DNA of 64,000 bases from contig BMJD01000001.1 of assembly GCA_014642895.1 (NCBI GenBank), positions 1-64,000 of the forward strand, written 5' to 3'. How positions within the stretch are numbered: position 1 is the first letter of the stretch; the number at the start of each line of letters is the position of its first letter. The notes under the pieces were generated by a model. The model was not told where the DNA came from. It searched no databases and worked only from the letters and a program-made list of their open reading frames with translations. The position numbers and the translations under genes were made by a program. This DNA is from Lentibacillus populi (GTDB taxonomy: Bacteria; Bacillota; Bacilli; Bacillales; Amphibacillaceae). Positions 16,701-24,624 of the stretch are shown in pieces.

Positions 16701-17725
16701 ACGACACAACTAAGGCATCTAAAGATGCATTAGGTGTTCACAGTCCTTCAACAGTATTTAAAGCAATAGGCGTCAATGTCACTGACGGTCTAGCATTAGG
16801 CGTCAACAGTGGTACTTCCAAGGTCATTCAAGCCGTTCGAAAAATGTTTAAATCCGTAGAAACCAACTCTACAAGTAGTTTTAAGAATATTACCAAGGGT
16901 TACAGCAACGCGGTTAAACAGATTGAGACAACACTTGCCAAGTTGCCGCAAGTTACTCAAAAGGCAATGCAGAACATGACGAACAGATTAAAAAGTGGCT
17001 CGCAGTCACAACTAAACACCATGAAAAGTTTGTCTCAGAGATATGATCTATCTGTTAAACAGATTGACAAGTCGCTAAACAAGCTTCCAAAGGTTGCCCA
17101 AAAATCAATGTCGAATATGCTTACCAGATTAAAGTCGGGTGCTTCTAAACAAATAAGCACCATGAGGAATTTGTCTCAATCGTTGGTTATCCCGTTTAGA
17201 AATACATCATCGAAATTTAATTCTATCGGGCAAAATGCGATGTCTGGTTTAAATTCCGGCCTAAACGCTGGTAGAGGTCGGGTAATGTCTACAGCTAGAA
17301 GCATAGCTAACAGTGTGGCTAGCACTATGAGGAAGTCGTTAGAAATACATTCTCCATCCCGTAAAATGAGGGATGATGTCGGTAAGTGGATACCTGAGGG
17401 GATTGCATTAGGGATTAAAGATAATGCAAAATCCGTTTACAGGGAACTTGATAACCTGTCTAGCGGGATGATAATGACGTCTACGCCGGAGCAAGCGCTT
17501 GGTACATCGAGGATGGCTTATTCGGGTGTTGGTAGCCAGTTTTCCGATGTGTTGAAAAACTTTAAAATGCCTAGTCCAAAGAATAAGAGTAGTAAGCAAG
17601 AGGTAATCATCATCAGACCGTCAGATGTCATTATGGAAGGCCGTGCTGTTGGTGAAATAACCTGGGAAGTCGTACATGAAAACATAGAGCGAGCCGAGAA
17701 AACTATTAAAAGTTTCAGGGGGTGA
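13766..17725 (+). CDS. Tape measure protein
   Basis: 1319 residues, GTG start behind GAGGAGGTGG. Domains in order: short N-terminal strand region; tandem 21-residue repeats (about residues 37-155); a conserved SRFDTLNAFPKVLQALG tape-measure segment near 195; hydrophobic, probably membrane-active segments between about 420 and 580; long coiled coil 590-800; and a C-terminal half with about 58-residue repeats (KLPQVTQKAMQNM and KLPKVAQKSMSNM) and two HSPS motifs, each followed by a short conserved stretch. It sets tail length and may help DNA cross the membrane. No peptidase or lysozyme domain was recognised. Confidence 0.9.
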   Translation: MSDGTIKIAIEVDGKQVNIASKELDKLEDAGLKSSKGVKAAENSMDSLSDSSAEAGSSVKGASSAIDDLGDSGSKAGKGLKGTEGAVDGISDSTAKASSSVKGASDAIDGLGDSGGKAGKDLKGVDSAIDGLSDSSAGAASSVKGVSDSLDNMGQETEKASNNTKKLAVSIGLIAIASAAFKTLKSSMDDAISRFDTLNAFPKVLQALGVSAEDSQKAMDKLADGIDGLPTKLNDIAGSAQRMYTSFDDMDKATDTALALNNALLGSGSSAEEAKRGTEQYIKALQTGKINMDTWNTLSETMDVGLVKIAEGFGFAGKSAKDDLYNALQDGTITLDQFNDKLIEVGTGTGIMAKLAKENSLGIATSLGNLRNAAAKGIANIIESFNKLSKEVTGKDIAQNIDSLKGIVNASFNVIQGVIEATIPFFKAFGAVVSATIPVIRALSPVLIGAATAYAGLLIVNKVSDAIKASNAVLLTAQASKKALTLATKASMAAQVGETAAKKADIVATAAQSGVIKLSTLAIGVMTGKIKLSTAAMLAKAAATKVLGNALKVMSGPVGWVTAGIGALAGAVVGIIKWFNKATEEGERLTGETEKLTEASEALNESVNSSAEAYQKTTSETMANAKANEELANKIEELASKENKSAEDKALLNSYIQELNGSVEGLNLAYNEEANALSMSSEQLQARIGLMKEQEKAQEAQSRLTEILKEQAEVEGKLKETNALREEWNQKLADGSVKSKEHKEAIGELDEQEKTLKETNKQLGVQQKETEAQITSSINAITEATRNGVANQTIAFEDLSESQQATVESMKSTWEDYKTKATDMFDTLSDKSEVSISEMTSNLQENQRIISEWSENIATLAERGVDEGLLNTLREAGPESAGHVNALVNASDTELTKLSDAFAKGGDTATNALSESLGIEKSGVMEAVGHLVTNTGNSLKQEIEAADFKSIGNAVPEGLAKGIEGSSEKAKGASKKMSDDTTKASKDALGVHSPSTVFKAIGVNVTDGLALGVNSGTSKVIQAVRKMFKSVETNSTSSFKNITKGYSNAVKQIETTLAKLPQVTQKAMQNMTNRLKSGSQSQLNTMKSLSQRYDLSVKQIDKSLNKLPKVAQKSMSNMLTRLKSGASKQISTMRNLSQSLVIPFRNTSSKFNSIGQNAMSGLNSGLNAGRGRVMSTARSIANSVASTMRKSLEIHSPSRKMRDDVGKWIPEGIALGIKDNAKSVYRELDNLSSGMIMTSTPEQALGTSRMAYSGVGSQFSDVLKNFKMPSPKNKSSKQEVIIIRPSDVIMEGRAVGEITWEVVHENIERAEKTIKSFRG
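13874..14230 (+). repeat. 21-residue tandem repeats in the tape measure N-terminus
   Basis: About six units of 21 residues (63 bases), alternating two types: SVKGASSAIDDLGDSGSKAG and LKGTEGAVDGISDSTAKAS-like. They are divergent at base level but regular in spacing. Each unit has heptad-like small/hydrophobic spacing suggestive of a helical rod. Changes of repeat number would alter tail length in steps. Confidence 0.7.
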
Positions 17726-17730
17726 TTATA

Positions 17731-19161
17731 ATGTTGTATAACGGAGTCGATATGAGCGAATATATGAGAATTATAGACATCAGAGGTCGTGGCATAGCTA
17801 ATCAAGAACTTACAACGTTGCGAGTAACCGGATCCGATGAAGATTATGTTAGTTACAGACAATCCCCTACACGATACATCGAGGTTGACTATGAAATTCG
17901 CGGAAAAGGCAAAGAGGGTTTGCGGAAAAAAGTAGATGCTGTAAGCTCTATTATTGTCACGAGCGAAAAGGTGCCTGTCATATTTCCTGATGAACCCGAT
18001 ATGACGTATTTTTGCGAGTTAGCGGGTGTGGAAGAAAGCCAAGAGCGGCCGCACATTGGGGTACATCGTGGCACAATAACTTTGCTACGTGATAAAGGCA
18101 AATACGGCCCAGAAAAAACACACGAATTTACATCTGACGCCGACATCATCACCAACGAAGGTACAGCAGAAGCAGATCCGATATTTGAGTTGGAAGTAAA
18201 AAAATCCGTCACGTTTGCCATGGTACAGAACGATAACGAGGAATACATGATGATTGGCACGCCTACAGATGTTGAGGAAGAAGTCATAGATACAAAAGCA
18301 TTGCTACTGGAAGAACGAGGGCAGTCGCTTGATACATGGAGCGATACACCTACCGCAGTAGACGGATCAGTATCCGGCACACTTGGAACCGATAATGACG
18401 GGATTACTGTACCAAGCTATGGAACCGACACAAACGATTGGCATGGCCCAGCTTTAATAAAAGATATCCCGGCTATCCAAGACTTTGAAATAGAAATGAT
18501 GGCTCAAGGCCGTACAACAAATACCGCACAGACATTTCGGGTTGAATTTTATTTGTTTGATGAGGGTATGAATGTCTTGGGTAAAATGGCTATCATGGAC
18601 AATAGCCGGAATATATATCGTAAGAAAGCAGAGGGGCGAGTTGGACCATTTGTTGGTAAGTATCAGAACTACTTAATCGACTCACGAAACTATAGCTACG
18701 ATGGATGGGATTTTTATTATGGAATGCTACGAATGCGCAGGGTTGGTAATCAATTTGAATTTTATGTAACCCGGATAAACAATAACAACAAGCACGTTTA
18801 TAGCTTGAAAGAAACATTTACGGACAATGACAATCAGTACATGGGAAAGTTGAAATATGTCCAAATCCACATTGGTAAGTATGGAGATACACCGCGCGCT
18901 TACGCGCCAAAGATTAACCATATTAAGGTTTATGAACTAAACCAGGCAACCGTTGACCAGACACCTTATATTGCCTACCCAGGTGACATAATCACGTTTG
19001 ATCATAAGGATGACGAAATTTTAATAAACGGAGAGGATCGCAAGGATTTAAAAGACTTTGGCGGGTCTTTTTTTAAATTGCAAAAAGGTGATAATCAGTT
19101 GATCGCACAGCCTAGTGATAGTTTTAATACGAAAGTTACGTATCGGAATCGGTATAGGTAG
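17731..19161 (+). CDS. Distal tail protein (Dit) with an inserted lectin-like domain
   Basis: ATG 17731 (MLYNGVDMSEYMRI) follows AGGGGGTGATTATA. The 476-residue product has the siphophage Dit N-terminal fold (residues 1-about 170, with VDYEIRGKGKEGLRKKVDAV and VIFPDEPDMTYFCEL). A beta-rich region of about 210 residues (DTWSDTP..., DFEIEMMAQG..., VRRVGNQFEFYV-like strands) resembles an inserted carbohydrate-binding domain, and a C-terminal Dit barrel part follows (IAYPGDIITFDHKDDEILING). Longer than minimal Dit proteins (about 250), so an 'evolved' Dit that probably contributes to host binding. Confidence 0.75.
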   Translation: MLYNGVDMSEYMRIIDIRGRGIANQELTTLRVTGSDEDYVSYRQSPTRYIEVDYEIRGKGKEGLRKKVDAVSSIIVTSEKVPVIFPDEPDMTYFCELAGVEESQERPHIGVHRGTITLLRDKGKYGPEKTHEFTSDADIITNEGTAEADPIFELEVKKSVTFAMVQNDNEEYMMIGTPTDVEEEVIDTKALLLEERGQSLDTWSDTPTAVDGSVSGTLGTDNDGITVPSYGTDTNDWHGPALIKDIPAIQDFEIEMMAQGRTTNTAQTFRVEFYLFDEGMNVLGKMAIMDNSRNIYRKKAEGRVGPFVGKYQNYLIDSRNYSYDGWDFYYGMLRMRRVGNQFEFYVTRINNNNKHVYSLKETFTDNDNQYMGKLKYVQIHIGKYGDTPRAYAPKINHIKVYELNQATVDQTPYIAYPGDIITFDHKDDEILINGEDRKDLKDFGGSFFKLQKGDNQLIAQPSDSFNTKVTYRNRYR

Positions 19162-19221
19162 AATTGTCATTAATCGATAATTTGATAGAATGGAGGTAAT
19201 AATTAATGAAAAGGTGATTAA

Positions 19222-19887
19222 ATGTCAATACCAATCTATGTTGATGAAGATAGAAGAATAGAAGTAATGGAGTTACCCAGCGAATGTGGTATTTGTCATA
19301 AAAATATTTATCCAAAATATTTGACAGGTACTTGTGTATCCGGCAGTTTAGAGCAAGGTACTAACATGGAGTTGGTATTTAAGTGTACAAACAAAGATTG
19401 TCGAAGTTTGATAGTTGGATATTATAACAATAAAAATACTGAAAATGGGGATTAACAACTAATAAAGACTGCCCCCGCTAAACCTATAGAACAAATTTTC
19501 AGTGATGAAGTAGCTGGGGTATCAGAAAACTTTATTCATATTTATAATCAGGCTTTTTACGCTGAACAGAATAATTTGGATATGATATCAGGTATTGGGT
19601 ATCGTAAAGCAATAGAATTTCTAGTTAAGGATTACTTGATCTTTTTAAATCCCGAAAATAAAGAAAAGATATTAAAACAGCAGCTTAGCCCATGTATTAA
19701 TATGTTAGATAATCATAATATAAAAGAAATTGCTAGGCGAGCGGCATGGTTAGGTAATGACGAGACCCATTATATGAGAAAATGGGAGGATAAGGACATA
19801 AATGATTTGAAAAAACTTATTGAGGTAACGGTCTATTTTATTGCAATGGATGTTTCCGCCAAGAAGTATTTAGAAGAAATGAAATAA
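19222..19887 (+). pseudogene. DUF4145-type gene split by an in-frame TAA
   Basis: One frame runs from ATG 19222 to TAA 19885-19887, with a single internal TAA at 19453-19455. The first part (77 aa) is a zinc-ribbon: CGICHKNIYPKY ... CTNKDC. The second (from CAA 19456) reads QLIKTAPAKPIEQIF and then GIGYRKAIEFLVKDYL, LGNDETHYMRKWED, which is the DUF4145 pattern where zinc-ribbon and helical part are normally one protein. The stop therefore looks like a recent nonsense change or a readthrough site (TAA followed by C). A tiny ATG-AAA-AGG-TGA frame with its own GGAGGT precedes it at 19206. It is a moron set between Dit and Tal; function unknown. Confidence 0.7.
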
Positions 19888-19901
19888 GGGAGATGATACT
19901 T

Positions 19902-20039
19902 ATGCAGTCATCTTGTAAAAAAGCTGAATTAGTCGAAGTTATCAAAATTGTTGCCACCCAAGGCGACGGAAAAACAGAACCTTTTAAAGAAGTTACACAG
20001 TATTGGACAAAAGAAGGAACGTTAATATGCGAAGAATAA
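19902..20039 (+). CDS. Small phage protein (45 aa) between tail genes
   Basis: ATG 19902, ribosome site GGGAGATG. The product begins MQSSCKKAELVEVIKIVATQ and ends QYWTKEGTLICEE. The ELVEVI...GDG...QYWTKEG pattern is seen in short proteins near tail genes of Firmicutes phages as I recall; role unknown. A terminator follows at once. Confidence 0.6.
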   Translation: MQSSCKKAELVEVIKIVATQGDGKTEPFKEVTQYWTKEGTLICEE

Positions 20040-20064
20040 ACACCATTTATTGGTGTTTTTTTCT
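20040..20064 (+). terminator. Rho-independent terminator
   Basis: AACACC and GGTGTT form a stem around ATTTATT and are followed by T7. It closes the DUF4145/45-aa cargo unit before the Tal-like gene. Confidence 0.8.
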
Positions 20065-20085
20065 TAAAAGAAATGGGGTGAAGCA

Positions 20086-22305
20086 ATGATACACATCACA
20101 GACGGCCAGTCAGACGAAATACTAGACTTTATCACAGTGAAAAACATCCTAGACAACAAACACAGACAGTCTCTCAAGGACAACCTAGAAACCTTTGAAT
20201 TTAGGACGTTTGCAGATAAACCCTTTTCCCAACATCTTGGGAAGCACAACCGGGTCATCATCCCCGCCGAAGATCAAGGGTATCAAGAATTTGTCATAAC
20301 CGAATTCGCCAAATACCGTGACACAGAAGGATTAAAAGCAGGAGTATATGCATCTGCTAGTTATTTGTTGTTGAAAAAAGCAAAAGTCATTAAGCCGCAG
20401 ACATTTAAAGAACAGACTGCAACAACGGCTGTTAGTCACGCAACAGACGAAACGGAGTGGCGGCCGGGGATTATTGAGGGAAAAGGCTACCGGACGTTTA
20501 ATATAGAGCAGCACACGAACCCTTACGCCTTTTTGAAGATGATTGCAAAAGAATTTAATTTAGAGTTGCGTTTTCGGGTTGAGACTAATGGGAATAAGAT
20601 AACTGGTCGCTATGTAGACTTATTAGAACGTATCGGACAATGGCGCGGTCGTGAGGTTGAATTTGGTAAGGATTTAATCGGGATACGCCGCACAGAAAAA
20701 ACAGATAATATCTATACAGCTTTGCTTGGTATCGGCCCCGAAAAAGAGGACGGCACAAGGATAGAGGTATTAGTAGAAGATGCGGATGCGCTACAACGAT
20801 GGGGCAGACCAGATCCTGTTACTGGTAAACTAAAACATTTTATTGAGCCATACGAGCCACAATCCAGTGATCAGGATATGACAATAAGCAGGCTTAGGAC
20901 ACTTACTCAAACCGAATTAAATAAACGGATTAATGAGGTTGTCGAATACGAATCTACTATTGCAGACTTGGAAAGCGTACCAGGCATGCAAAATAAAAAA
21001 ATCCGTTTTGGTGACACCATCAAGATTAAAGATACCAAGTTTAATCCACCGTTGTACTTAGAAGCAAGGGTGCATACACAGGATAGATCGATTACCGATA
21101 AATCAAAGAAAGAGGTCACGCTAGGCGATTATATCGAATATACCGAAGAAGAAGTAAAAGCAATTTGGCAATCCCTACAAGCGGAAATACGAAAGAAAAT
21201 AGGTATTGACCAACTACGGGAATATGCCGAACCCAAGAAAATAGAATCCGATACGCCACCACCTATAAAAGAGGGTGAAAATCCGATATGGGTCGATACT
21301 TCTAAAACGCCGAAAGTACCGCATGTGGTTGTTGCTGGTGAATGGGTTAAAATGAGTCCAACCACACCAGCAGAGGTTGATGCATATACCAAACAACAAG
21401 TGGAAAACAAAGCAAACGCCGCCCAACAAGCCGCAGAACAGTATGCACTAGCTAAAGCAACACAAGCACTCGCTGATGCAAAAGCTTTTGCTGAAAATGC
21501 CGATAACATATCGAAAGGCGTTATTGACGTTGGCGCTATACCGTTAAGGACAAGTATTACAGGGGCGCGGTTAGAATGGGACGGCGTGAATGGTCTTGTA
21601 CAATATAACACTAATGGCGAACCTGTATCATGGCTTGACTTAGATGCTAACGCCCATTTTGCTAATGCTTTTTTAAGTGGTCGTATTGAGGCACTCGAAG
21701 GTTTTTTTGGCGATAACCTGAGACTTCGAGACGGAAAGCTAGAGATAATCCGAGATGATGGCGCGGTCAGTGTTAGCAGTGGTATGGTCAGAAATGGTCT
21801 TACTGTCGTAGGGAATGACCCTCCTTATATGACATCCGGGGAGTCGGACACAGGCAAATTTCAATCATTCGTTCCCGGAGGCACTATCAAATCGACATCT
21901 TTCCATATATACGGGGCAACAAAAGGAACGTTAGATGGTCGAGGGTTAGATGGTACGACCATGAATTATCACGATGTCCGTGACAATTTAGGTGCATTAG
22001 CTTTTCAAAAATATCACTTTATCCATTCCGCAAGATATTTAATATTTAGATTTAATAAATACTCAGGTTCAACAATTAGTGTTCATGTAGTCAAGGGCAA
22101 CAGCGATGATACAGCTGACCGTTTGTACTTTGAAAAATTAGAAAACGGAAGGACGGGTATACAAGAATTCCGAGTTGATTTAGGTGTTCCAGATTTTAGT
22201 TTGAGGACAGTAACCTTTAAAATTGGCTGGGCGGACAGTTGGGGCGGTCGGATGGAATTTGTTAGATTTATTATGGAACGTGTGTTCTTGACAGACTTTG
22301 CATAA
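20086..22305 (+). CDS. Tail-associated protein (Tal/minor structural protein)
   Basis: 739 residues, ATG 20086 after AATGGGGTGAAGCA. Residues 1-about 380 match the phage minor structural protein N-terminal (gp18/Tal hub) type: MIHITDGQSDEILDFI, KHNRVIIPAEDQGYQEFVI, YAFLKMIAKEF, RKSKKEVTLGDYIEYTEEE-like end. A linker with NPIWVDTSKTPKVP and an alanine-rich coiled coil (residues 440-475) follows, then a beta-rich C-terminal part (residues 480-739) probably exposed at the tail tip. No endopeptidase motif is obvious. Forms the base of the tail spike and may carry receptor-binding parts. Confidence 0.75.
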   Translation: MIHITDGQSDEILDFITVKNILDNKHRQSLKDNLETFEFRTFADKPFSQHLGKHNRVIIPAEDQGYQEFVITEFAKYRDTEGLKAGVYASASYLLLKKAKVIKPQTFKEQTATTAVSHATDETEWRPGIIEGKGYRTFNIEQHTNPYAFLKMIAKEFNLELRFRVETNGNKITGRYVDLLERIGQWRGREVEFGKDLIGIRRTEKTDNIYTALLGIGPEKEDGTRIEVLVEDADALQRWGRPDPVTGKLKHFIEPYEPQSSDQDMTISRLRTLTQTELNKRINEVVEYESTIADLESVPGMQNKKIRFGDTIKIKDTKFNPPLYLEARVHTQDRSITDKSKKEVTLGDYIEYTEEEVKAIWQSLQAEIRKKIGIDQLREYAEPKKIESDTPPPIKEGENPIWVDTSKTPKVPHVVVAGEWVKMSPTTPAEVDAYTKQQVENKANAAQQAAEQYALAKATQALADAKAFAENADNISKGVIDVGAIPLRTSITGARLEWDGVNGLVQYNTNGEPVSWLDLDANAHFANAFLSGRIEALEGFFGDNLRLRDGKLEIIRDDGAVSVSSGMVRNGLTVVGNDPPYMTSGESDTGKFQSFVPGGTIKSTSFHIYGATKGTLDGRGLDGTTMNYHDVRDNLGALAFQKYHFIHSARYLIFRFNKYSGSTISVHVVKGNSDDTADRLYFEKLENGRTGIQEFRVDLGVPDFSLRTVTFKIGWADSWGGRMEFVRFIMERVFLTDFA

Positions 22306-22318
22306 AGGAGGGGCAAGA

Positions 22319-22648
22319 TTGGATACTGTTAAAACATATGAAGACGATAATCGACACGATAAAGTGAGAATATTTTTTAATGTAGATAAGGAAGGTAATG
22401 TTTCATCAGTTTTAATGGGGAACCAGGCGATACCTAGTAGGCAAGGACACCAATTTTACGTCGATGAATACGTAGCCTTGCAAGTTGATAAAATAGAAAT
22501 TATTAATCCGGGAATGCCGATTCTAAAGGTTAAAGACGGTGAAGAGATAGAAATCCCTGACGAGGTTAAACAGAATGAAGATAAGATAAAAAGATTAGAA
22601 AAAGAATTGAATGAGTTAAAAGGAATGGATGGCACAAACGCCAAATAA
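22319..22648 (+). CDS. Hypothetical tail-fibre-region protein (109 aa)
   Basis: TTG at 22319 is preferred (AAAGGAGGGG at 22304-22313); an earlier TTG at 22298 lies upstream of that site. The product has strands (VRIFFNVDKEGNVSSVLMG) and a C-terminal coiled coil (EDKIKRLEKELNELKG). Similar small proteins follow Tal genes in Gram-positive phages and may be tail accessory or chaperone proteins; not recognised more closely. Confidence 0.55.
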   Translation: MDTVKTYEDDNRHDKVRIFFNVDKEGNVSSVLMGNQAIPSRQGHQFYVDEYVALQVDKIEIINPGMPILKVKDGEEIEIPDEVKQNEDKIKRLEKELNELKGMDGTNAK

Positions 22649-22662
22649 GGCGTATTTTTTAT
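22636..22662 (+). terminator. Rho-independent terminator
   Basis: ACGCC/GGCGT stem with an AAATAA loop, followed by a T-rich run, overlapping the 3' end of the preceding gene. It ends the structural-gene transcript before the lysis block. Confidence 0.7.
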
Positions 22663-22689
22663 GTAATAAAAAAGTTGTAGGTAAAAAGA

Positions 22690-22716
22690 AGGATTTTCTT
22701 TCCTTTTGTCGAATTA
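22690..22716 (+). promoter_or_regulatory. Sigma-H-like promoter 2 (prophage)
   Basis: AGGATTT at 22690-22696, an 11-base gap, then GTCGAATTA at 22708-22716, a full match to RNNGAATWW. Followed by an imperfect inverted repeat, as in the copy at 1687. It would drive the 72-aa gene at 22743. Confidence 0.6.
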
Positions 22717-22742
22717 AGTAGACGGAAGGAAGGGGTGAGAAG

Positions 22743-22961
22743 ATGGGTTACGGTGATGATAATGATTTTCAAAAAGTAGGTAAGTATATGGGGAACATTG
22801 GTGCTCAAGCAAAGACGAACACCGTTTATATAAAAGCTATAACTGACTTACTTGTAGAAAAACAGATAATAACTAAAGAAGAATTAGATAGTCGCTTTAA
22901 TTCGATATACGAAGAAGAGAGCGATAAAATTATTGAATTCTTTAAAGGAGAAAGTAATTAA
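22743..22961 (+). CDS. Hypothetical protein behind a sigma-H-like promoter (72 aa)
   Basis: ATG 22743, GGAAGGGGTGAG upstream. The helical, acidic product (MGYGDDNDFQKVGKYMG...) ends in EESDKIIEFFKGESN. It is not similar to the 86-aa protein at 1738, although both have the same promoter type and their own terminator. No family recognised. Sits just before the lysis genes. Confidence 0.55.
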   Translation: MGYGDDNDFQKVGKYMGNIGAQAKTNTVYIKAITDLLVEKQIITKEELDSRFNSIYEEESDKIIEFFKGESN

Positions 22962-22965
22962 AATT

Positions 22966-22992
22966 AAAGCATCTCACATGAGGTGCTTTTTT
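22966..22992 (+). terminator. Rho-independent terminator before lysis genes
   Basis: AAAGCATCTC (22966-22975) pairs with GAGGTGCTTT (22980-22989) with G-T pairs, then T-rich. It separates the sigma-H-like unit from xhlA. Confidence 0.75.
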
Positions 22993-23024
22993 CATGCAGA
23001 AAAAGAATAGTTAGGGGGGCGAGC

Positions 23025-23339
23025 ATGCAAGATGAAAAGGATGTGGGAGACATGCCGATATGGCAAGACCACGAACGCAGGATTACAACATTAGAAAATA
23101 CGTTCGCTGGATATTCAACAAAAATGGATTCAGTGGAAAAGAAAATGGGTGATGTGGAGAGGAAAATCGATGATCAATGGGGGGAACAAAAGCAACTATT
23201 GAACACATTAATTGAACACCACCTATCGACAAACAAAATAAAGCTATCAAATTTTTGGAAAATGATATTAAACGTAACAGGAGCAGGAGGGCTAATAATT
23301 ACAGTCATCTATGCTCTTGTTCAATATTTTGGGAGGTAA
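23025..23339 (+). CDS. xhlA: XhlA-like lysis accessory (haemolysin) protein
   Basis: ATG 23025 with GGGGGGC eight bases upstream. The 104-residue product begins MQDEKDVGDMPIWQDHERRI, forms a coiled coil (residues 15-60) and ends with one membrane segment (MILNVTGAGGLIITVIYALVQYF). This is the XhlA layout: a membrane-anchored partner that works with the holin in PBSX-type lysis. Located directly before the holin gene. Confidence 0.85.
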   Translation: MQDEKDVGDMPIWQDHERRITTLENTFAGYSTKMDSVEKKMGDVERKIDDQWGEQKQLLNTLIEHHLSTNKIKLSNFWKMILNVTGAGGLIITVIYALVQYFGR

Positions 23340-23345
23340 TTAAAG

Positions 23346-23609
23346 ATGAAAATAAATTGGAAAGTACGACTAAAGAATAAAGCATTTTGGCTGGCGGCAA
23401 TTCCTGCATTATTGCTTGTAGCGCAAATTGTTACAGGGTGGTTTGGATATAACTTTGCGGCAGATCTTATCGGACAAGAAGCTACCAAATTTGTTAATGC
23501 GGTATTTTCTGTGCTTGTTATTTTTGGGATTGTAAATGATCCTACAACTGAAAATATGAGCGACAGCAAACGCGCCATGTCTTATCACAAACCGAGAGGA
23601 GACTTGTAA
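23346..23609 (+). CDS. Phage holin (phi-LC3 family)
   Basis: 87 residues, starting [24 protein letters not shown] in two parts: a basic N-terminus and a first membrane segment, then a second at about residues 45-62 ([15 protein letters not shown]) and the family hallmark [16 protein letters not shown] near the end. Opens the membrane for the endolysin. Six bases after xhlA and two bases before the endolysin gene. Confidence 0.9.
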   Translation: MKINWKVRLKNKAFWLAAIPALLLVAQIVTGWFGYNFAADLIGQEATKFVNAVFSVLVIFGIVNDPTTENMSDSKRAMSYHKPRGDL

Positions 23610-23611
23610 TT

Positions 23612-24592
23612 ATGGCTAAAAAAGGTATCGATGTATCATCACACCAAGGTAATATAAACTGGGATAAGGTAAAAGCAGACGGTATAAAATTTGCAATGAT
23701 CCGAATGGGTATCGGCAGCGATATTGAATCGCAGGATGATGCCAGGTTTGAACGAAACGTAAAAGAGTGTGAACGCGTCGGCATTCCTTGGGGTGCTTAT
23801 TTATATTCGTATGCATTAAACACCACACAGGCAAAAAGCGAAGCTGCACACGCATTGCGCTTGCTGAAAGGTAAGAATCCAACATACCCTATTGCGTTTG
23901 ACATGGAAGATGCAGACCATTATAAACGCAATCATGGTATGCCTAGCAATGCCACTTTAGTAGACATCTGTCACACCTTTTTAGATATTGTTGAGGATGC
24001 AGGGTATTACGTGTCGCTTTATGCTAGTCTAAGTTGGTTAAATGGCAAATTAAAAAGCAGCAAATTAAATCGTTTTGACAAGTGGGTTGCACAGTGGAAC
24101 GATAAATGTACCTATAAAGGTTCGTATCAAATGTGGCAATATACTAGTTCTGGTAAAGTAAATGGCATTTCTGGACGAGTTGATATGAACTATGCTTATC
24201 GCGATTTCGAGAGATATACAAGCGGTAAAAAAGAGGATGCAGTAGACAAGTCTAAGCCAGCCAAAAAACCAGCAAGCAAGCCTAAAACAAGCACGTATAC
24301 AGTAAAATCGGGCGATACCCTTAGTGAGATTGCCGTTAAGTTTGGTACAACAACTAGCAAATTAGCTGATCTAAACGGCATTAGCAACCCCAATAAAATT
24401 TACGCGGGGCAAAAAATCAAAGTAACCGGATCTGCTAAAAAATCAAGCAAGAAATACCATACAGTAAAAAGTGGTGATACAGTGAGCGAATTGGCTGTCA
24501 AATATGGCAGTACTTCAAGCTTGATTAAGTCGTGGAACGGATTGGCTGATATCAACAAGATTTATGCTGGACAGAAATTGCGTGTTAAGTAA
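23612..24592 (+). CDS. Endolysin: GH25 muramidase with two LysM domains
   Basis: 326 residues. Residues 1-about 205 form a glycoside hydrolase 25 domain with [13 protein letters not shown] at the start and the catalytic-type AFDMEDAD near residue 95. A Lys/Pro/Ser linker follows, then two LysM repeats ([17 protein letters not shown] at about 230 and [18 protein letters not shown] at about 285), each ending NKIYAGQK. No signal peptide, so export depends on the holin. Cuts the glycan strand of host peptidoglycan at lysis. Confidence 0.95.
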   Translation: MAKKGIDVSSHQGNINWDKVKADGIKFAMIRMGIGSDIESQDDARFERNVKECERVGIPWGAYLYSYALNTTQAKSEAAHALRLLKGKNPTYPIAFDMEDADHYKRNHGMPSNATLVDICHTFLDIVEDAGYYVSLYASLSWLNGKLKSSKLNRFDKWVAQWNDKCTYKGSYQMWQYTSSGKVNGISGRVDMNYAYRDFERYTSGKKEDAVDKSKPAKKPASKPKTSTYTVKSGDTLSEIAVKFGTTTSKLADLNGISNPNKIYAGQKIKVTGSAKKSSKKYHTVKSGDTVSELAVKYGSTSSLIKSWNGLADINKIYAGQKLRVK

Positions 24593-24595
24593 TAA

Positions 24596-24624
24596 AAAGC
24601 CCCTTCGTTTATGTGAGGGGGCTA
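24596..24624. terminator. Bidirectional-looking terminator after endolysin
   Basis: AGCCCCTTC pairs with GAGGGGGCT around a short loop. It lies between the converging endolysin and abiF genes; A-rich sequence on the left and few T on the right make it better for the minus strand. Confidence 0.65.
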
